Shown here in pieces: positions 11,567 through 23,097 of a stretch of DNA of 64,000 bases. Position 1 is the first letter of the stretch; each line of letters opens with the position of its first letter. The notes beneath the pieces are model-generated. The model ran no database searches and was not told where the DNA came from. It saw only the letters and a program-made list of their open reading frames with translations. This DNA comes from Thuidium tamariscinum. Taxonomy: Eukaryota > Streptophyta > Bryopsida > Hypnales > Thuidiaceae. The stretch lies in contig OX344750.2 in the NCBI GenBank assembly GCA_947034885.2, positions 18,842,053 to 18,906,052 of the forward strand, written 5' to 3'. Position numbers and translations under genes: made by a program.

Positions 11567-12832
11567 CACTATGAGAAACTCGCGTTTTCTGTCGTCAAAA
11601 TAAAGACATGTCATGTTTTTAAAAACGCATCATGTTTTTAAAAAACGCGACAGCGCTCATAGTTGTTAATTTTAATTACACATGATTTTATTAGATGTCA
11701 CTAGAAACATTGCATGTTTTTTGTGCAATGTGAATATGTCCATTGAGACAGGGATGTTTTTTTGAACGTCACATAGAACATGATAAGATTTTTTCAAACA
11801 TCCAAAAAAACATAGATGGCCACGTCAGCAAAGAATTCATTCTAATTTTGAAAAAATTAATAAAAAAATTTACAGTCTATAATAAAAAATTGACCACAAG
11901 TGAAAAATTTAGAGAAAGGGCAACCACATGGCATGTTTTGCAAAGAAAAATGGAATGGATGGATGATTTGGATGCATAATATGGATGAAAACAAGTGGTC
12001 TTTATACTAGTCCAGTGGTTGGAAAAGAGACAATCCATATGGGATATGTAAGAATAACGTTGAGATGTTTAAGAAAACATCTCAATGTTTGAAATGACAT
12101 CAACATGTCTAAAATGACGTGACATGTCTCAAATGACATCAACATATTCAATTGTCAAGTTGCCATTTTCTCAAATCCCATATCTTTTGTCTCACCGAGG
12201 GCTGAGAAAGGATATAAGTATACTCTTTCCTTCCTTCCTTTTCATTAACTTCAAATGAAGTGATCTTATCATTTGCCATCAAAATTCTCAAAAAGGTAAA
12301 TAGTAAGTTTTTTTGTTTTTTTAAATTAAATTAAATTTTTTTAAATTTAATTTAATATTATTTGTTTTCTGACTTGGCCTTGTAGATACAGTATGTACTA
12401 ACCAATGTTTAATTTGATGTCTCAAAAAAACATCTAATTGACATCTTAGAAAACACCATTAAAATGTTTAAGTGACCCAAAAGTGTGCTAACAAAGCAAG
12501 CCACATCAACATAATTTGGGGTCCACGTCAGCATGATTTAGAAGCCCATGTCAGCATAATTTAGGGGTTTATATTACAAAAAACATGGATGAGGCAATAG
12601 ATGAAAAAAATCATAGGTGGCACTGCCCGCCCAAAAGTTGCTAATGTGGACCTTCCCGCACTACCAAATGGCACTATTTGGGGCCCTCAAATTAACTTGT
12701 CTTGAAGGACGTGTTTTACGTTTTTTCCACCATGTTTTTTGCTTGTCCATTTTGACGGATTTTAGGTGACATCGTATTTGGCACAAAATCGCGTTTTTTT
12801 AATATCCCAGAATTTGCTGTTTTCTTATAGTG
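11567..12832. mobile_element. Non-autonomous CACTA-like (En/Spm) element
   Basis: Starts CACTATGAGAAACTCGCG and ends with the complement of CACTATAAGAAAACAGC. It is flanked by the 3-bp direct repeat ATA (11,564-11,566 and 12,833-12,835). The CACTA terminus with a 3-bp duplication is diagnostic for the superfamily. Both subterminal regions carry ACGCG(A/T)-type motifs in runs of A or T. The 1266-bp interior contains no transposase; it includes repeats of ATGACATCAACATGTC near 12,090-12,150. Confidence 0.8.
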
Positions 12833-12835
12833 ATA

Positions 12836-13719
12836 TTAAAATGTACAACCTCTATTAAAAAGAACCTCTATTCTTGATTGTAGACACACCAAATTTCAAT
12901 ACTTTGAAAATTTACAATTCATTCATTCACTAAAAAAAGAATAATTTCTGCAAATGGAATCACAATCATTTTTTTTGTCGACATCGACATATTGAACAAC
13001 ATATTCTAGAAGTTCAATTTTTTAATAGTCAGAGAGGTTCATTTCATGCTAAATAAAACAATCTAATATTTTTAGGTATTGACAACCACACCACTAGATT
13101 TGGGTACTTTTCTACCAACATCTAGTTGTTTGAAGATCATCTCGGACCAAAATCTCCGTCCTTTTGAATCATAGAAAAATTCAAAAATAATTTACACTAA
13201 ATAGTAAATTTAGGTTGTCTCTCACTAATTTCTTAACATTCCATACCATATGAATATTTATTGTTATTGTAGAAGAATGCACTTTTGAATTAATTATTAG
13301 TGTAATTAGAACTCTTGAATCTCCTTATTGACAAATGGAAGTATTTGTAGAAATAATTGTTGACTTTGATGGCTTGTAGAATAACTTTCTTGGGGTGAGA
13401 ACATCTCTTGCAACCCACAAATCAAATATTCCAACCCCTTCAATTAAGATGTGTCCAATTTAGAAGAAATGGCTACTTATATGCCAACAATACAACTCAC
13501 TAAATATATTTTCAACCAATTACAAGTCACATAACTCACAAAACTAAAGACAAAAAACAATCATTTATTATGACAATTTGCTAATCCTAAAAGAAAATAT
13601 AGCTTATAGAAGGATTAGAGACCCCTTCAAATATGGCTAATTTGGTGGGCCAAAGTGAAGATAAAGGCTAACTCATACTAAAATTGATTGCTTTTCATCC
13701 AAAAATTAAGTTATGGTAG
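12836..13719. other. AT-rich spacer
   Basis: No gene, no long repeat and no clear transposon terminus seen. Confidence 0.5.
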
Positions 13720-14075
13720 AGGTATCGATAACCAATAAAATAAATACATTTGGACATGATCCAAGGTTGTGCAAGGTAAAGCTAATATTTTCAAAAGTGC
13801 ATTGACAAAAATAATGGGGATTGTAAGAAATTTGGTAATTTTATGTATCTTTTGAATTGAAATTAATATAAATTTTGAAAGGTAAAAGTTGGAGTTGACC
13901 TATGACCAACATCTAGAGTCATCCAATTCCAATCATTCAAGAACTACTTTCATGCTAAATACTTCCTACTTTTTAGCTCATTTATGTGTCATTAACTTAT
14001 TGGTTCAAACCTTGGAAAAGTACAAAGACATACATTCCAAGGAGAAAAGAGGAATTCTTTCCAATCTTGGTTGAA
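13720..14075. mobile_element. Decayed copy of TA-flanked MITE family M2
   Basis: The internal sequence (GGACATGATC, AATATTTTCAAAAGTGCA, ATAATGGGGATTG) parallels the intact element at 51,200-51,611. Termini are too diverged to place exactly. It directly adjoins family A copy 2. Confidence 0.5.
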
Positions 14076-14083
14076 AAGAGGTA

Positions 14084-15001
14084 TAGGAGACGGCTCAAAA
14101 TTGGTGCAAGCTTTTTGAACTATCCATTAGGAAGTTGTGAAATGGATATTAGATTGTGGAAAAATGGACTCTTGATTACATTAGAGCATGATAAGAGTTT
14201 TTTTTTTTCTTCTTCAATAGATGGCTTAAGATCCAAAATGGGTTCATTCCTAACTAAGTGGATAGGTGTGTATCAAGTTTATTCAAAATAAGAATTGGTA
14301 CATAGTCCAACTACCTTCTTACAAATGTTAAAAAATCTGAAATAATTATTGATTCAAGCATTCATTTCACATTTAGAAAAGGTTGCATTTTGAACCCATC
14401 TTGGTTACTTTTCACATGCTACAATGTTAGTTTTTGAACAAAGCCATATTCTTTTCCAAACCAAGCATGTGTGGATTTTCAAGGCATTAGAAGAAATTTG
14501 AGGGCATTAGGAGACTGCGGGTTCCCGGACTGCGGGAACGCAGTTTCTGCCCTGTGAACCCGAATCCTACGTGGTCGGGACACTGCCACGTAATTTTATT
14601 TTTTTTTTTCAAAAAAAATAAATAAATTTTGGACTTATTTTCATATTTAAGGACCCAAATTTATTTATTTATTTATTTATTTATTTATTTCCATAAAAAT
14701 CGGTCTGACGAGGATCTGCGGCATTGGGAGCCGTTTCGGGAACAGACCCGAAACGGTCTCCTAATGCCCTCAGATTTCATCTAATGCCTACTAATCACAA
14801 ATAGGGCCCTATGTGAGATTTTGTTTGAAAATTCATAAGTAAATCATAAATGCTTTGAAAATTATGAAACAACTTGTGTAAGATTCTTCATATATTTTTC
14901 TTTAACTGAAAAATGAATTATAAATATTACCATCTAAGAAAATGCATGCAAAAGGCGGACCAACCCTCAAACAAGCGGTTTCTAAGCCTCCTCTTTTACC
15001 C
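14084..15001. mobile_element. TA-flanked MITE, family A (copy 2), interrupted
   Basis: Starts TAGGAGACGGCTCAAAA and ends AAGCCTCCTCTTTTACC. The reading of the family is broken at CAAGGC/CTAC by a family B MITE at about 14,485-14,793. Confidence 0.7.
14485..14793. mobile_element. MITE family B (copy 2), nested in family A
   Basis: Inverted ends of about 35 bp: ATTAGAAGAAATTTGAGG with GCATTAGGAGACTG on the left, CGGTCTCCTAATGC with CTCAGATTTCATCTAAT on the right. The host sequence CAAGGCCTAC is split with GC repeated on both sides, which fixes the boundaries closely. The interior holds a (TTTA)n run at about 14,658-14,690. Confidence 0.75.
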
Positions 15002-15109
15002 TATTTATTGTTGATGGGACGTGTGTTAGTAATGTGTATCTCTAACTTACTATAGAAGGGTCGAGATATTTTGAGGGTTGCAAGAGTTGAAAATTATTCA
15101 AGAGCAACC

Positions 15110-15494
15110 TAAGGGAAAAACACCCATTTCTGTCCCTGAACCTCCTGGACCCTAGAGTGTCGCTAAATTTGTCCATAAGCATTCATTAAAGTGTCTGACA
15201 AATGTTTAATTTTAATTTGTTGACATAGTTGTAAGACACATGTATAATTTTCATTCATTGATAGTTGATTTCAGCAGAGTTTAGTTTAGGGTACATCTAT
15301 AGGACAGTTCCAGTGGTCTAGGGAGCCAACACTTTGAAAATTTATAGAAATTACATACTGATTCCAAAAATTTTAATTTTTTTTTTGAATATCCATGATT
15401 GTCACTCGCTAATACCAGAAAAATATGCCTCCAACCATGCTGAATTCCTTATTTGTACGGTTTTGGGTGTTTCCACCATAATTTCACTATTTAG
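15110..15494. repeat. Dispersed repeat family C (copy 1)
   Basis: Shares AACACCCA-TTCTG, GGACCCTAGA, ACACTTTGAAAA and ATGCTGAATTCCTTA in the same order with 62,084-62,470. Its right part is interrupted by the hAT-like element at 15,495. Confidence 0.6.
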
Positions 15495-16696
15495 CAGCCC
15501 TTTTTTTTGGGTGATTTGGTGCGAGATTGCACCATTCCAAAATAAATGTCTACTTTTTGCTAGATAAAAGTAATCTTTCTTCGCCAGACTTTTTTCATTT
15601 GTGTTCAAAATATAGATGAAATTGCCAATTTTGGATGAAAAAGTGCATGGATATGACTGAAAAGTGTTTTTTTATCAAAAAGATGGATGGATGGAGATAT
15701 ACAATGCTTCGCCAAATTTTAACCCCTAAAGGACCACGGCCGTTTTTCAACCCAAAACCATTCAAAATTGTCATTTCTGCTCCATTCATCCATGAAAAAC
15801 AAAAAAACTAAATTTTTAGAATCTAACCATAGGATCTTGTACTTTACTTAACTAAGATCATGTGGTGAAAATTTCATGAAGTTTGACCGTATAGATAGGA
15901 AGATATGAGCATTCAAAGTTCGAAAACAAAGTTTTCTTAAACTCTAGTTTGCAACTTCAAATGACTTTGTCCTCCATTTATGTAATTTTTTTGCACTACA
16001 GACCTTGAATTTAAATTTTTTTCTATTGAGAAATTGAGCTAAGAGCTTAGGGAAAAAAATTCACAAAATAAAGACTTCTTTTTCATTCCTTAAAAAATTA
16101 TCAAGTAGATGTAGGTCCAAGTTTGAAAGAAAAACTAAATTGAAAATATCTCATAGATGGAATTGAAACACAATAATCCCAATGGTGAGATTGTTCTAGC
16201 AAACAAAATCAACCTTGTCCAACAATTTTTTTTGAAAAATTGTGAAAATTGCATTCACAAATGAATCCTATAAGTTATTTTTTCAAGAAGATGCTTAGAT
16301 TGCCCGAAAAACAAGATTGTTCATAACTTTCACATTACTAATCCAAATGGAATGAATCAAAGCTTCACTTGTAGACAAAAATAAAATCTATAAGAAAAAA
16401 AAATTAATTTTTTAATTTTGAAGTTTTTGTAGATTTTTTTTTCTGCCCAGCGACATGAAAATTATGTTTAAGATGGCATAACTTTTGCTCCCGGTCACCA
16501 ATTGAAAAAAAATTTATATTCCCACAGAGCTAATCAGTTTTTCTATTTTATGTGAAAATTTCAAGAAAATTCATTAAAAATTGAAGTCACAAGTGCGTGC
16601 CCGAATTCTTAAAGTCCCCCGAGGGGACTCTTGGTCCTTTAGGGGTTAAGTGGTCGCCATCTTGGCACTTTCTCAAAAACCAAAAAAAAAGGGCTG
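15495..16696. mobile_element. Non-autonomous hAT element carrying a nested TTAA element
   Basis: Ends are CAGCCCTTTTTTTTGG and its complement CCAAAAAAAAAGGGCTG. Flanks CTATTTAG (15,487-15,494) and CTACTTAG (16,697-16,704) are an 8-bp duplication with one mismatch, as hAT elements make. The right end inward (CAGCCCTTTTTTTTT, TTTTTGAGAAAGTGCCA, ATGGCGAC) closely parallels the left end of the 7-kb hAT at 29,090. The element itself is only about 270 bp; the rest is the nested TTAA element at 15,719-16,649. Confidence 0.8.
15719..16649. mobile_element. TTAA-flanked (piggyBac-like) MITE, copy P1
   Basis: TTAA lies at both ends, with inverted termini CCCCTAAAGGACCA. Same family as 22,185-23,097 and 27,771-28,685, but in opposite orientation. 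No open frame of note. Confidence 0.75.
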
Positions 16697-16708
16697 CTAC
16701 TTAGTGTA

Positions 16709-17301
16709 AGGTAGGTGGCTTGAAAATAGACCCTCTTCTTTAGATGGTCCTATACGGAGGCATGTAATGGACAGTCAATGGTTCCAAAATGGATTGCCAA
16801 TAACTGTCAGTGCATAATTAAGACTTATTCTATGTTGCTTCATACTTTGTCAATAGATGGAATTAGAGCCAAGGAGGTCCATTTCAAAGACAGGGTATGT
16901 TCACTTAATTTTTTTGAATGAGAATTGATTGCCCAATTAACTTCTTCCAAATGTTAAAATACTGTAAAATTTGTTTAAGTTTTAGTAAGATCGCATTTAG
17001 GAACATCATGTATTATTTTTTTGATGCAGCACTGCAGATTTGAAGTCAAGTCATATCGTTTTTCAAAGCACATGTGCATGGTTTTTGTAAGGCCTACGGG
17101 TCAGGAAAAGATACATATCCCAGAATTCTTTGAAAATTCATAAGTAATTCATAAGTGCTCCGAAAAATATGAAACCACTTGGGTTAGATTCCTCATCAAT
17201 TCCTCTTTAAGAGAAAAATAAGTGAAAAACAATTTTGAGCATCTGAAACCCATCAAAAAGGCCAACAGCCCTTAAAGGGTCGCTTTTTGAGCCGGCTACC
17301 T
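16709..17301. mobile_element. TA-flanked MITE, family A relative (copy 3)
   Basis: Starts AGGTAGGTGGCTTGAAAA after TA and ends TTTTTGAGCCGGCTACCT before TA. Interior diverged from copy 1 but contains the family's AAAATATGAAACCACTT tract. 593 bp, no coding capacity. Confidence 0.75.
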
Positions 17302-17303
17302 TA

Positions 17304-17620
17304 GATGATTTATTAACAGCGGTAATTGCATATCATACTGACAAACATTTATGCACCGAAATTGCAGCATCATCAAGCATTTTCAGTTGTTGCCTTTGAA
17401 CTTCTGAAGAGCCAGTGAAGACTGAAGCTCAGGGAATCATTATGGGTGACGCGGAGCCTGTCATGTCCAGCATAATAAACTTATCTAAAAATGCAGGGTT
17501 GTCATAATTTTCCAATAAATTTCCATCCAGTAATCGACTGCAAAAATGTTGGCTACTACCGTACCAGTGAGTGTTGTACTGCACAGGTTTTTTATTTTGT
17601 TGTTTTTTACACAAATGAAA
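17304..17620. other. Spacer without recognised content
   Basis: Short unique-looking stretch between two MITEs. No gene or repeat seen. Confidence 0.45.
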
Positions 17621-17891
17621 CGTGGGTACACCTAAAATTGCACCTCACCTAAAAGTGCCATCTATAGTTGCTGTACATTTCTGAATTCCATTATGTACCT
17701 ATTTGGATGGAGTGCTTTTAGAAACAGACTTTGAACCTTAATAATTTTTGCATACTGTATCCAAATGCTGCATTTTTTGGTGCATTGGAACGTGCTTTCA
17801 CTTGCCAAGAAGACTATATGAAAATTTGATCAAACCAGTAATAGTTACTAGACACAGTTCCAAAAAGTGGCACTTTTAGGTGTACCCACCT
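17621..17891. mobile_element. TA-type MITE, family N
   Basis: Palindromic ends: GTGGGTACACCTAAAATTG and CACTTTTAGGTGTACCCACCT, then TA. The ends resemble those of the MITE at 48,048-48,320 (GGTACACCC), but the centre differs apart from a shared CTGTATCCAAATGC-type phrase. Confidence 0.65.
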
Positions 17892-17956
17892 TAGGAGAGG
17901 GCTCTAAAACAGTGTGGGGCATTTTCAATTGTTCAATGGGAGGTTGTGATATGGAT

Positions 17957-18595
17957 AAGGTAGAACCATCTATACCTGATCACTTAAGCAATTCTCGAAC
18001 AAGTTACAGGAGAGGTACCCAATGGCACGGTTGCACCAATGTCGTCCATTTCTAAGTCATTCATTCTAGAACAGAAATGTAGCGGGATTGTAGATTGCTT
18101 ATTGTTTTAGGTCAAAAGAAATAAGCCATGTACTACCTACCTACATTTATAGCCTGAAATGATTGTATGCTGTAGAAATGAACGGCATTGGGTATAGGTG
18201 TGCCATTGGGTGCCTCTCCCTTATGAGGAATACGAGGTCATGTAAATTTTCTTGTGTAGAAAGATAGGGAATGTGGGGATTGCAAATTTTTCATAATTTT
18301 ATTTCCAAAACTGAATTACTATGTTTTTTGGAAGCCAAAAAGTGCTTTGAACCTATAGCCAATGTTTAGAATCTTCCAATTCAGATCATAGTTGAGACTA
18401 CTTTCCTACTTGGTACTTTTCACACACTTTATGACACTTTGGGACATGTGTCATGACCTTATTAGTCCCAATTTTGAAAATGGGGCAAAAGTATATTCCA
18501 AGCTTTGATTGGAAATTTCTTCTAGCCTTGGTTGGAAATAGCCACATCCTACAAGTTGGGTATGGAACCCTAGTTGGGAATAGGTGGTTCTACCT
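17957..18595. mobile_element. TA-flanked MITE family M2, nested in family A
   Basis: Starts AGGTAGAACCATCTATACC and ends GGTGGTTCTACCT, with TA at 17,955-17,956 and 18,596-18,597. Matches the intact copy at 51,200-51,611, but is interrupted by the M3 element at 18,007-18,231. Confidence 0.8.
18007..18231. mobile_element. TA-flanked MITE family M3, nested in M2
   Basis: Ends AGGAGAGGTACCCAATGGC and GCCATTGGGTGCCTCTCCCT, flanked by TA. Interior (GAAATGTAGCGGGA, CTACCTACCTACATTTATAG) is nearly the same as 50,920-51,139. It is the innermost of three nested levels. Confidence 0.8.
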
Positions 18596-19145
18596 TACCT
18601 CATTGTAGAAAAATGGCCTCTTGATGACATCAGAGCATGATAAGATTTGGTTTGTACTTCTTCAATGGATAGTTTAAGAGCCACAATGGGTCCGTTCCTA
18701 ACTAAGTGGATAGGTGTTTACTAATTTTATTCAAAAGAAGAATTGGTAGTTCAACCACCTTCTTACAAATGTTAAAAAATCTAAAATAATGATTGATTCA
18801 AGCATTCATTTCAATTTTAAGAAGGGTTGCATTTAGAAACCATCTCTATTACTTTTTACATGTTCCAACGCTAGTTTTTAAACAAAACCATGTTGCTTTT
18901 AAAACTAAGCATGTGTGGGTTTGCAAGGCCTATGTATCACAAATAGGGCCCTTTGCCAAATTTCGTTTGAAAATTCATAAGTAATTCATCAATGCTTCGA
19001 AAATTATGAAACGACTTGTGTTAGATTCCTCATTTATTTTTCTTTCAGTAAAAATGAGAAAAATATTTCCATCTAAAAAAATACATGATAAAGTTGGACT
19101 AGCCCTTAAATGAGTGGTTTCTAAGCGTTTTACCTTAATGAGCTC

Positions 19146-20717
19146 TTAACCCCTACATGCCTTTGGCCTTTTTTGAGCTTCCAAGAATTTGCTCTAAATT
19201 GAACAGTAAGTTAACATTTTGATAAGTTTTATTATTATTTTTTGAAATATAATTGTACAAATTCAAACTAGACATGCTTAGGATCTCTTAGGAAAAGAAA
19301 ACACAACAATATCACTTATGGATTGAAAGATTATAATGTCCATCCATGAGGGTGTTAGAACTATAAAAGTGAGTTGAAGTCTTTCACTCCTCTTTTCACA
19401 TGTCAAATCTATAAATTTGGTCATCAATAAATATGAAGTTAAAGGGCCTAACATGCTTAACCGCAATCATGTACTGCTTTTCAAAATCCACTCTACAACA
19501 TTCTCTAATGAATTTATAATGTGTGTTTTTCTCCAAGATCTAAAGTATTTGAGGCTCATTTTCAAGAGCCTTCAACACTATGGAAAGTCAAAATTGCAAT
19601 GGACACCCTTACACAAAATCTTGAATAGAAAAATCATAATCAATTATTTTTCAAAATTGGATTTTTGTTGCTTAAACTAGACTTTGAAAAAGAAATCCAA
19701 AAATATAGACTACTAAAAATAGCAAATTGGTTAGGTTTTATGTTCCTTCAAAGTTTTTCAAACACCAAGTTTTGTTGCCTTGAGTATTTAGGGATCAATA
19801 ACTTAAGGTTTTTTACTATGAGTTTTCACCAGAAACTGCTTCAAAACTATCATTTCTAGGACAACTACCAAATTTATGAAAAAAAGTATTTTTGGACAAA
19901 TATAACTATAGGATCTTTTAGTATGGTGGTTTGAAAAGATGTAGAAAAATTCAAAAATTTCCACCTTCTAGATTGCAAGATATTAGTATTTCAAGTGACA
20001 AATTTTTTTTTATCCCTATAAAACCTCAGGCAATTGCACTTCAGAAGGTCACATTTGTATGAAAAAATGTACAAAATGGTTTTAACTCTTTAGATTCATT
20101 CTTTAAGTCAAGTTGACTACATGCTTGAAAATTTTCAAATTAGTTGAAATTGTACAACATGTAGGAAAAAAAGATAGTAAGTAGAAAGGAGTAGAAAATG
20201 ATTCAAAATACTAAATTATTAATAATGTATTTATAGAATTGAAAAATGTCAATACCAATGTTTGAAATGTTATAATAAAAAATCTACACCAAATGTTTTT
20301 TTTTTTTTTTTCAAATTATTAAAAATTGAATTAAATAAAAGACTTCAAAAAACTACCTACAAACTAAAAACCCCATAACTTTCATCTCATTAATCAAAAT
20401 GAAATGATTCAAAGCTTTCCATAAACATATGAATTTTAAAAAATAATTTAAAATATTTATTTTCTTAAAAAATGATTTTTGAGGAAGTTTTTTTAGCTAT
20501 CCATGTTGCTTGCCAAGCGATAAAAACTACATATCATACAATAACTTTTGAACCATACTGTCAAAAGTTCTAAAATTTTTGGGTTTTAAAACTACTCCTT
20601 AGGGACATGTTGTATAAAAATTTCAAAGAAAAAAACATAACAAAAAACCCATCTATAGTGAGATGCCCAAAATTGCTATGTTGCCAAAAAAATGTAGTTT
20701 AGTCCATTTGGGGTTAA
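19146..20717. mobile_element. TTAA-flanked (piggyBac-like) element, copy P6
   Basis: TTAA at both ends with CCCCTACATGCCTTTGGCC on the left and the complement of CCCCAAATGGAC on the right. Interior segments near 20,030-20,190 match 63,300-63,520 in reverse orientation. At 1572 bp it is longer than the other copies; small open frames show no transposase features. Confidence 0.65.
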
Positions 20718-22184
20718 ACCAACTTTCTTCTTCAAATGTCTTCTAGGAGGCTTTGAAATTGATATGTGCTAATTGGAGAATGGACTAACAACTATGTCAA
20801 AATATATTAAGGTTTGGTTGATACTTCTTCAATGGTTGGTTTAAGAGCCACAATGGATCCATTACTAACTAAGTGGATAGGTGTCCGGGGATGCTATTTT
20901 GTGAGCCTACCAGCGTGAGCCTATGAGCCTGTGAGCTTGTGAGCCTAGAATTTTTGGTGAAATTTTTAGTGATTTTTAGGGCATGGACCTATTACCATGC
21001 TTTAAGAATTTTGGATTTTTATATATAATACCCCCCTCATGGGATTTGAAATTTGTGACTTTCAAAATTATTTATTTATTTTTATTTTCAGTTTATTTTC
21101 AGTTTATTTTCAGTTATTTTCAGTTTATTTTCAGTTATTTTCAGTCCTTTTTTTTTCAAATTTTTTTTGCAACTCCATCACCTTCCAAAATCCGTCTTGA
21201 TATTGAAAGGGGTTTGGAGGTAGAGGGCTTTGGAGCTCTCAAAACTTTTTTTTTTTTCATTTTTTTGCAACCCCCTTTTTTTCCAACTATGTTACTAGTT
21301 CATTTTTTTTGCGACTTTTCACCCTTGGAAACCTTCTCTCGGTATCGAGAGATCAATTTCAGGGTGAAAAAGTCGGAAAAAAAAACAAAAAAACTTTTCT
21401 TTTTTCTTTTTTCTTTCCACAACTCCATCACCCTAGAAAACCCCTTGTTGGATTCTAGATTTTGAACCTCAAAAAAAAATTCAAAAATTCAAATTTTTCT
21501 TGGAAGGTATTGAGAGGCCCTTTGGAGATAGTAGGCTTTGAAAATTTAAAATACATTAATCACATTTCCATGGTCATAGGTCCACAATTATAAAGCTGAA
21601 ATTTTACTCTAAATAGATTTTTTTTAAATGACTTCACTTTTTTTTTCTCTTGGCTTAAAAAATTCACAGTTTTTTTTGGTTAATTCTCTGGGCTCACAAA
21701 ACCTATGCTCATGGCTCACAAGCTCATGCTTTTAGGCTCACAAACTAGCGTCGTTGGATAGGTGTCCATCAAATTTTTTCAAAATAAGAATTGGGAGCCC
21801 AAATACCTTCTTCCATACTAAAAAAAATCTAAAATAAGAATTCATTCAAGCTTCCATTTAAGTTTTATTCAAGGTTGCATTTTTAAAAAATTCTATTACT
21901 TTTTACATGCTATAATGCTTGTTTTTGGTAAAGCGATATATTTTTTCAAACCATGTGTGTGAGGGGTTTGTAAAGGCTACAAGTCAAGATTAGGCCCTTT
22001 TAGCATATTTCTCTGGAAATTCATAACTATTTCATATATGCTCCAAAAAATATGAAACCACTTGTATTGGATTTTGCTTCAATTTGTCTTGAAGTGAAAA
22101 ATAAGGGAAAATAATTTGCACATCTTGAATACCATCAAAAAGGCCGACTAACCCTTAAAAGATTGCATTGAGAGCACCTCACCT
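20718..22184. mobile_element. TA-flanked MITE, family A (copy 6), split by a fold-back element
   Basis: The family A interior (TTAAGAGCCACAATGG, ACTAAGTGGATAGGTGTC) is interrupted at 20,886, resumes with TGGATAGGTGTCC at 21,755, and runs to about 22,184 where a TTAA element begins. Confidence 0.65.
20887..21754. mobile_element. Fold-back / MULE-like element (FB1)
   Basis: The inverted arms contain GCTA(G/T)TTTGTGAGCCTA followed by repeats of TGTGAGCC and CATGAGC. The element is bounded by a direct repeat of host sequence, TGGATAGGTGTCC (20,874-20,886 and 21,755-21,767), of up to 13 bp. That is long for a target duplication, so the exact length (perhaps 9-12) is open. The interior is T-rich low-complexity sequence, with a TTTATTTTCAG tandem run at about 21,085-21,145. 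The 160-codon open frame at 20,983-21,465 is mostly phenylalanine from this T-richness and is not called. Confidence 0.65.
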
Positions 22185-23097
22185 TAACCCCTAAAGGACC
22201 ATTGTCCCCTCGGAGGACAAAATGGATTTTGGGCAGGTTCCTATGACTTCAATTTTTGATGAAACCTTTAGAAACTTTCTCACAAGATAGAAAAAATTGA
22301 TTAGCTTCATGGAAATGTAATCTTTATTTCAATTAATGACTAGGAGCAAAAGTTATATCACAAAAAGCCCAAATTTTCATTTGGCAAGCAAAAATATTTT
22401 TTTGGAAAAAGTCAAAATTTACTTTATTTTTTTTTCTGAAATAATATATTTTTGCCTACATGTGAAGCTTTCATTCATTCTATTTGGACTTATAATGAGA
22501 AAGTTATAGACAATCTTGTTTCTTAGGCAATCTAAACATCTTCTTGAAAAAATAACTTGTAGGATTCATTTTTGAATGCAATTTTCACAATTTAAAAAAA
22601 AAATTGTTGGACAAGATTATGTTTACTTGCTAGAACAATACCACCATTGGGATTTAATTCCATCTTATAGTTATTAACCATTTAGTTTTTCTTTCAATCT
22701 TAGACCTATGTCTAGTTAACAATTTTTTAAAGAATAAAAATCAAGTGTTTTTGTGTGAATTTTTTAGTCCTACCCTCAACTCAATTTTTTAACACAAAAA
22801 TTAAAAATTCAAGTTCTACAATGCAATTCATTTTTACAAATGGTGGTCAAAGCCATTTGAAATTGCAAACCACAATTCAAAAAAACTTGTATTTCCAATT
22901 TTGAATGCTCATAGCTTCCAATCTATATGGTCAAACTTCATGAAATTTTTACCACATGATCTTAGTAAAGTTAAGTACAAGATCCTATGGTTAGATTCTT
23001 AAAAAAATGTTTTTTTGTTTTCTTGGATGAATGCAATAGAAATGGCAGTTTTAAGAGGTTTTTGATAAGAAAATGGCCATGGTCCTTTAGGGTTTAA
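22185..23097. mobile_element. TTAA-flanked (piggyBac-like) MITE, copy P2
   Basis: TTAA at both ends, left terminus CCCCTAAAGGACCATTG, right terminus the complement of (C)CCTAAAGGACCATGG. Same family as P1, reversed. 913 bp, non-coding. Confidence 0.75.

Larger units (their letters stand above)
17894..19135. mobile_element. TA-flanked MITE, family A (copy 4), host of two nested insertions
   Basis: The left part GGAGAGGGCTCTAAAACAG runs to ATGGATA. The family resumes at TACCTCATTGTAG (18,596) and ends ACCT before TA at 19,136. The gap is filled exactly by the M2 element at 17,957-18,595 with TA duplicated. Confidence 0.75.

Noticed and set aside
20983-21465. 160-codon plus-strand frame
   Set aside because: Product is mostly phenylalanine from T-rich low-complexity DNA inside a fold-back element.
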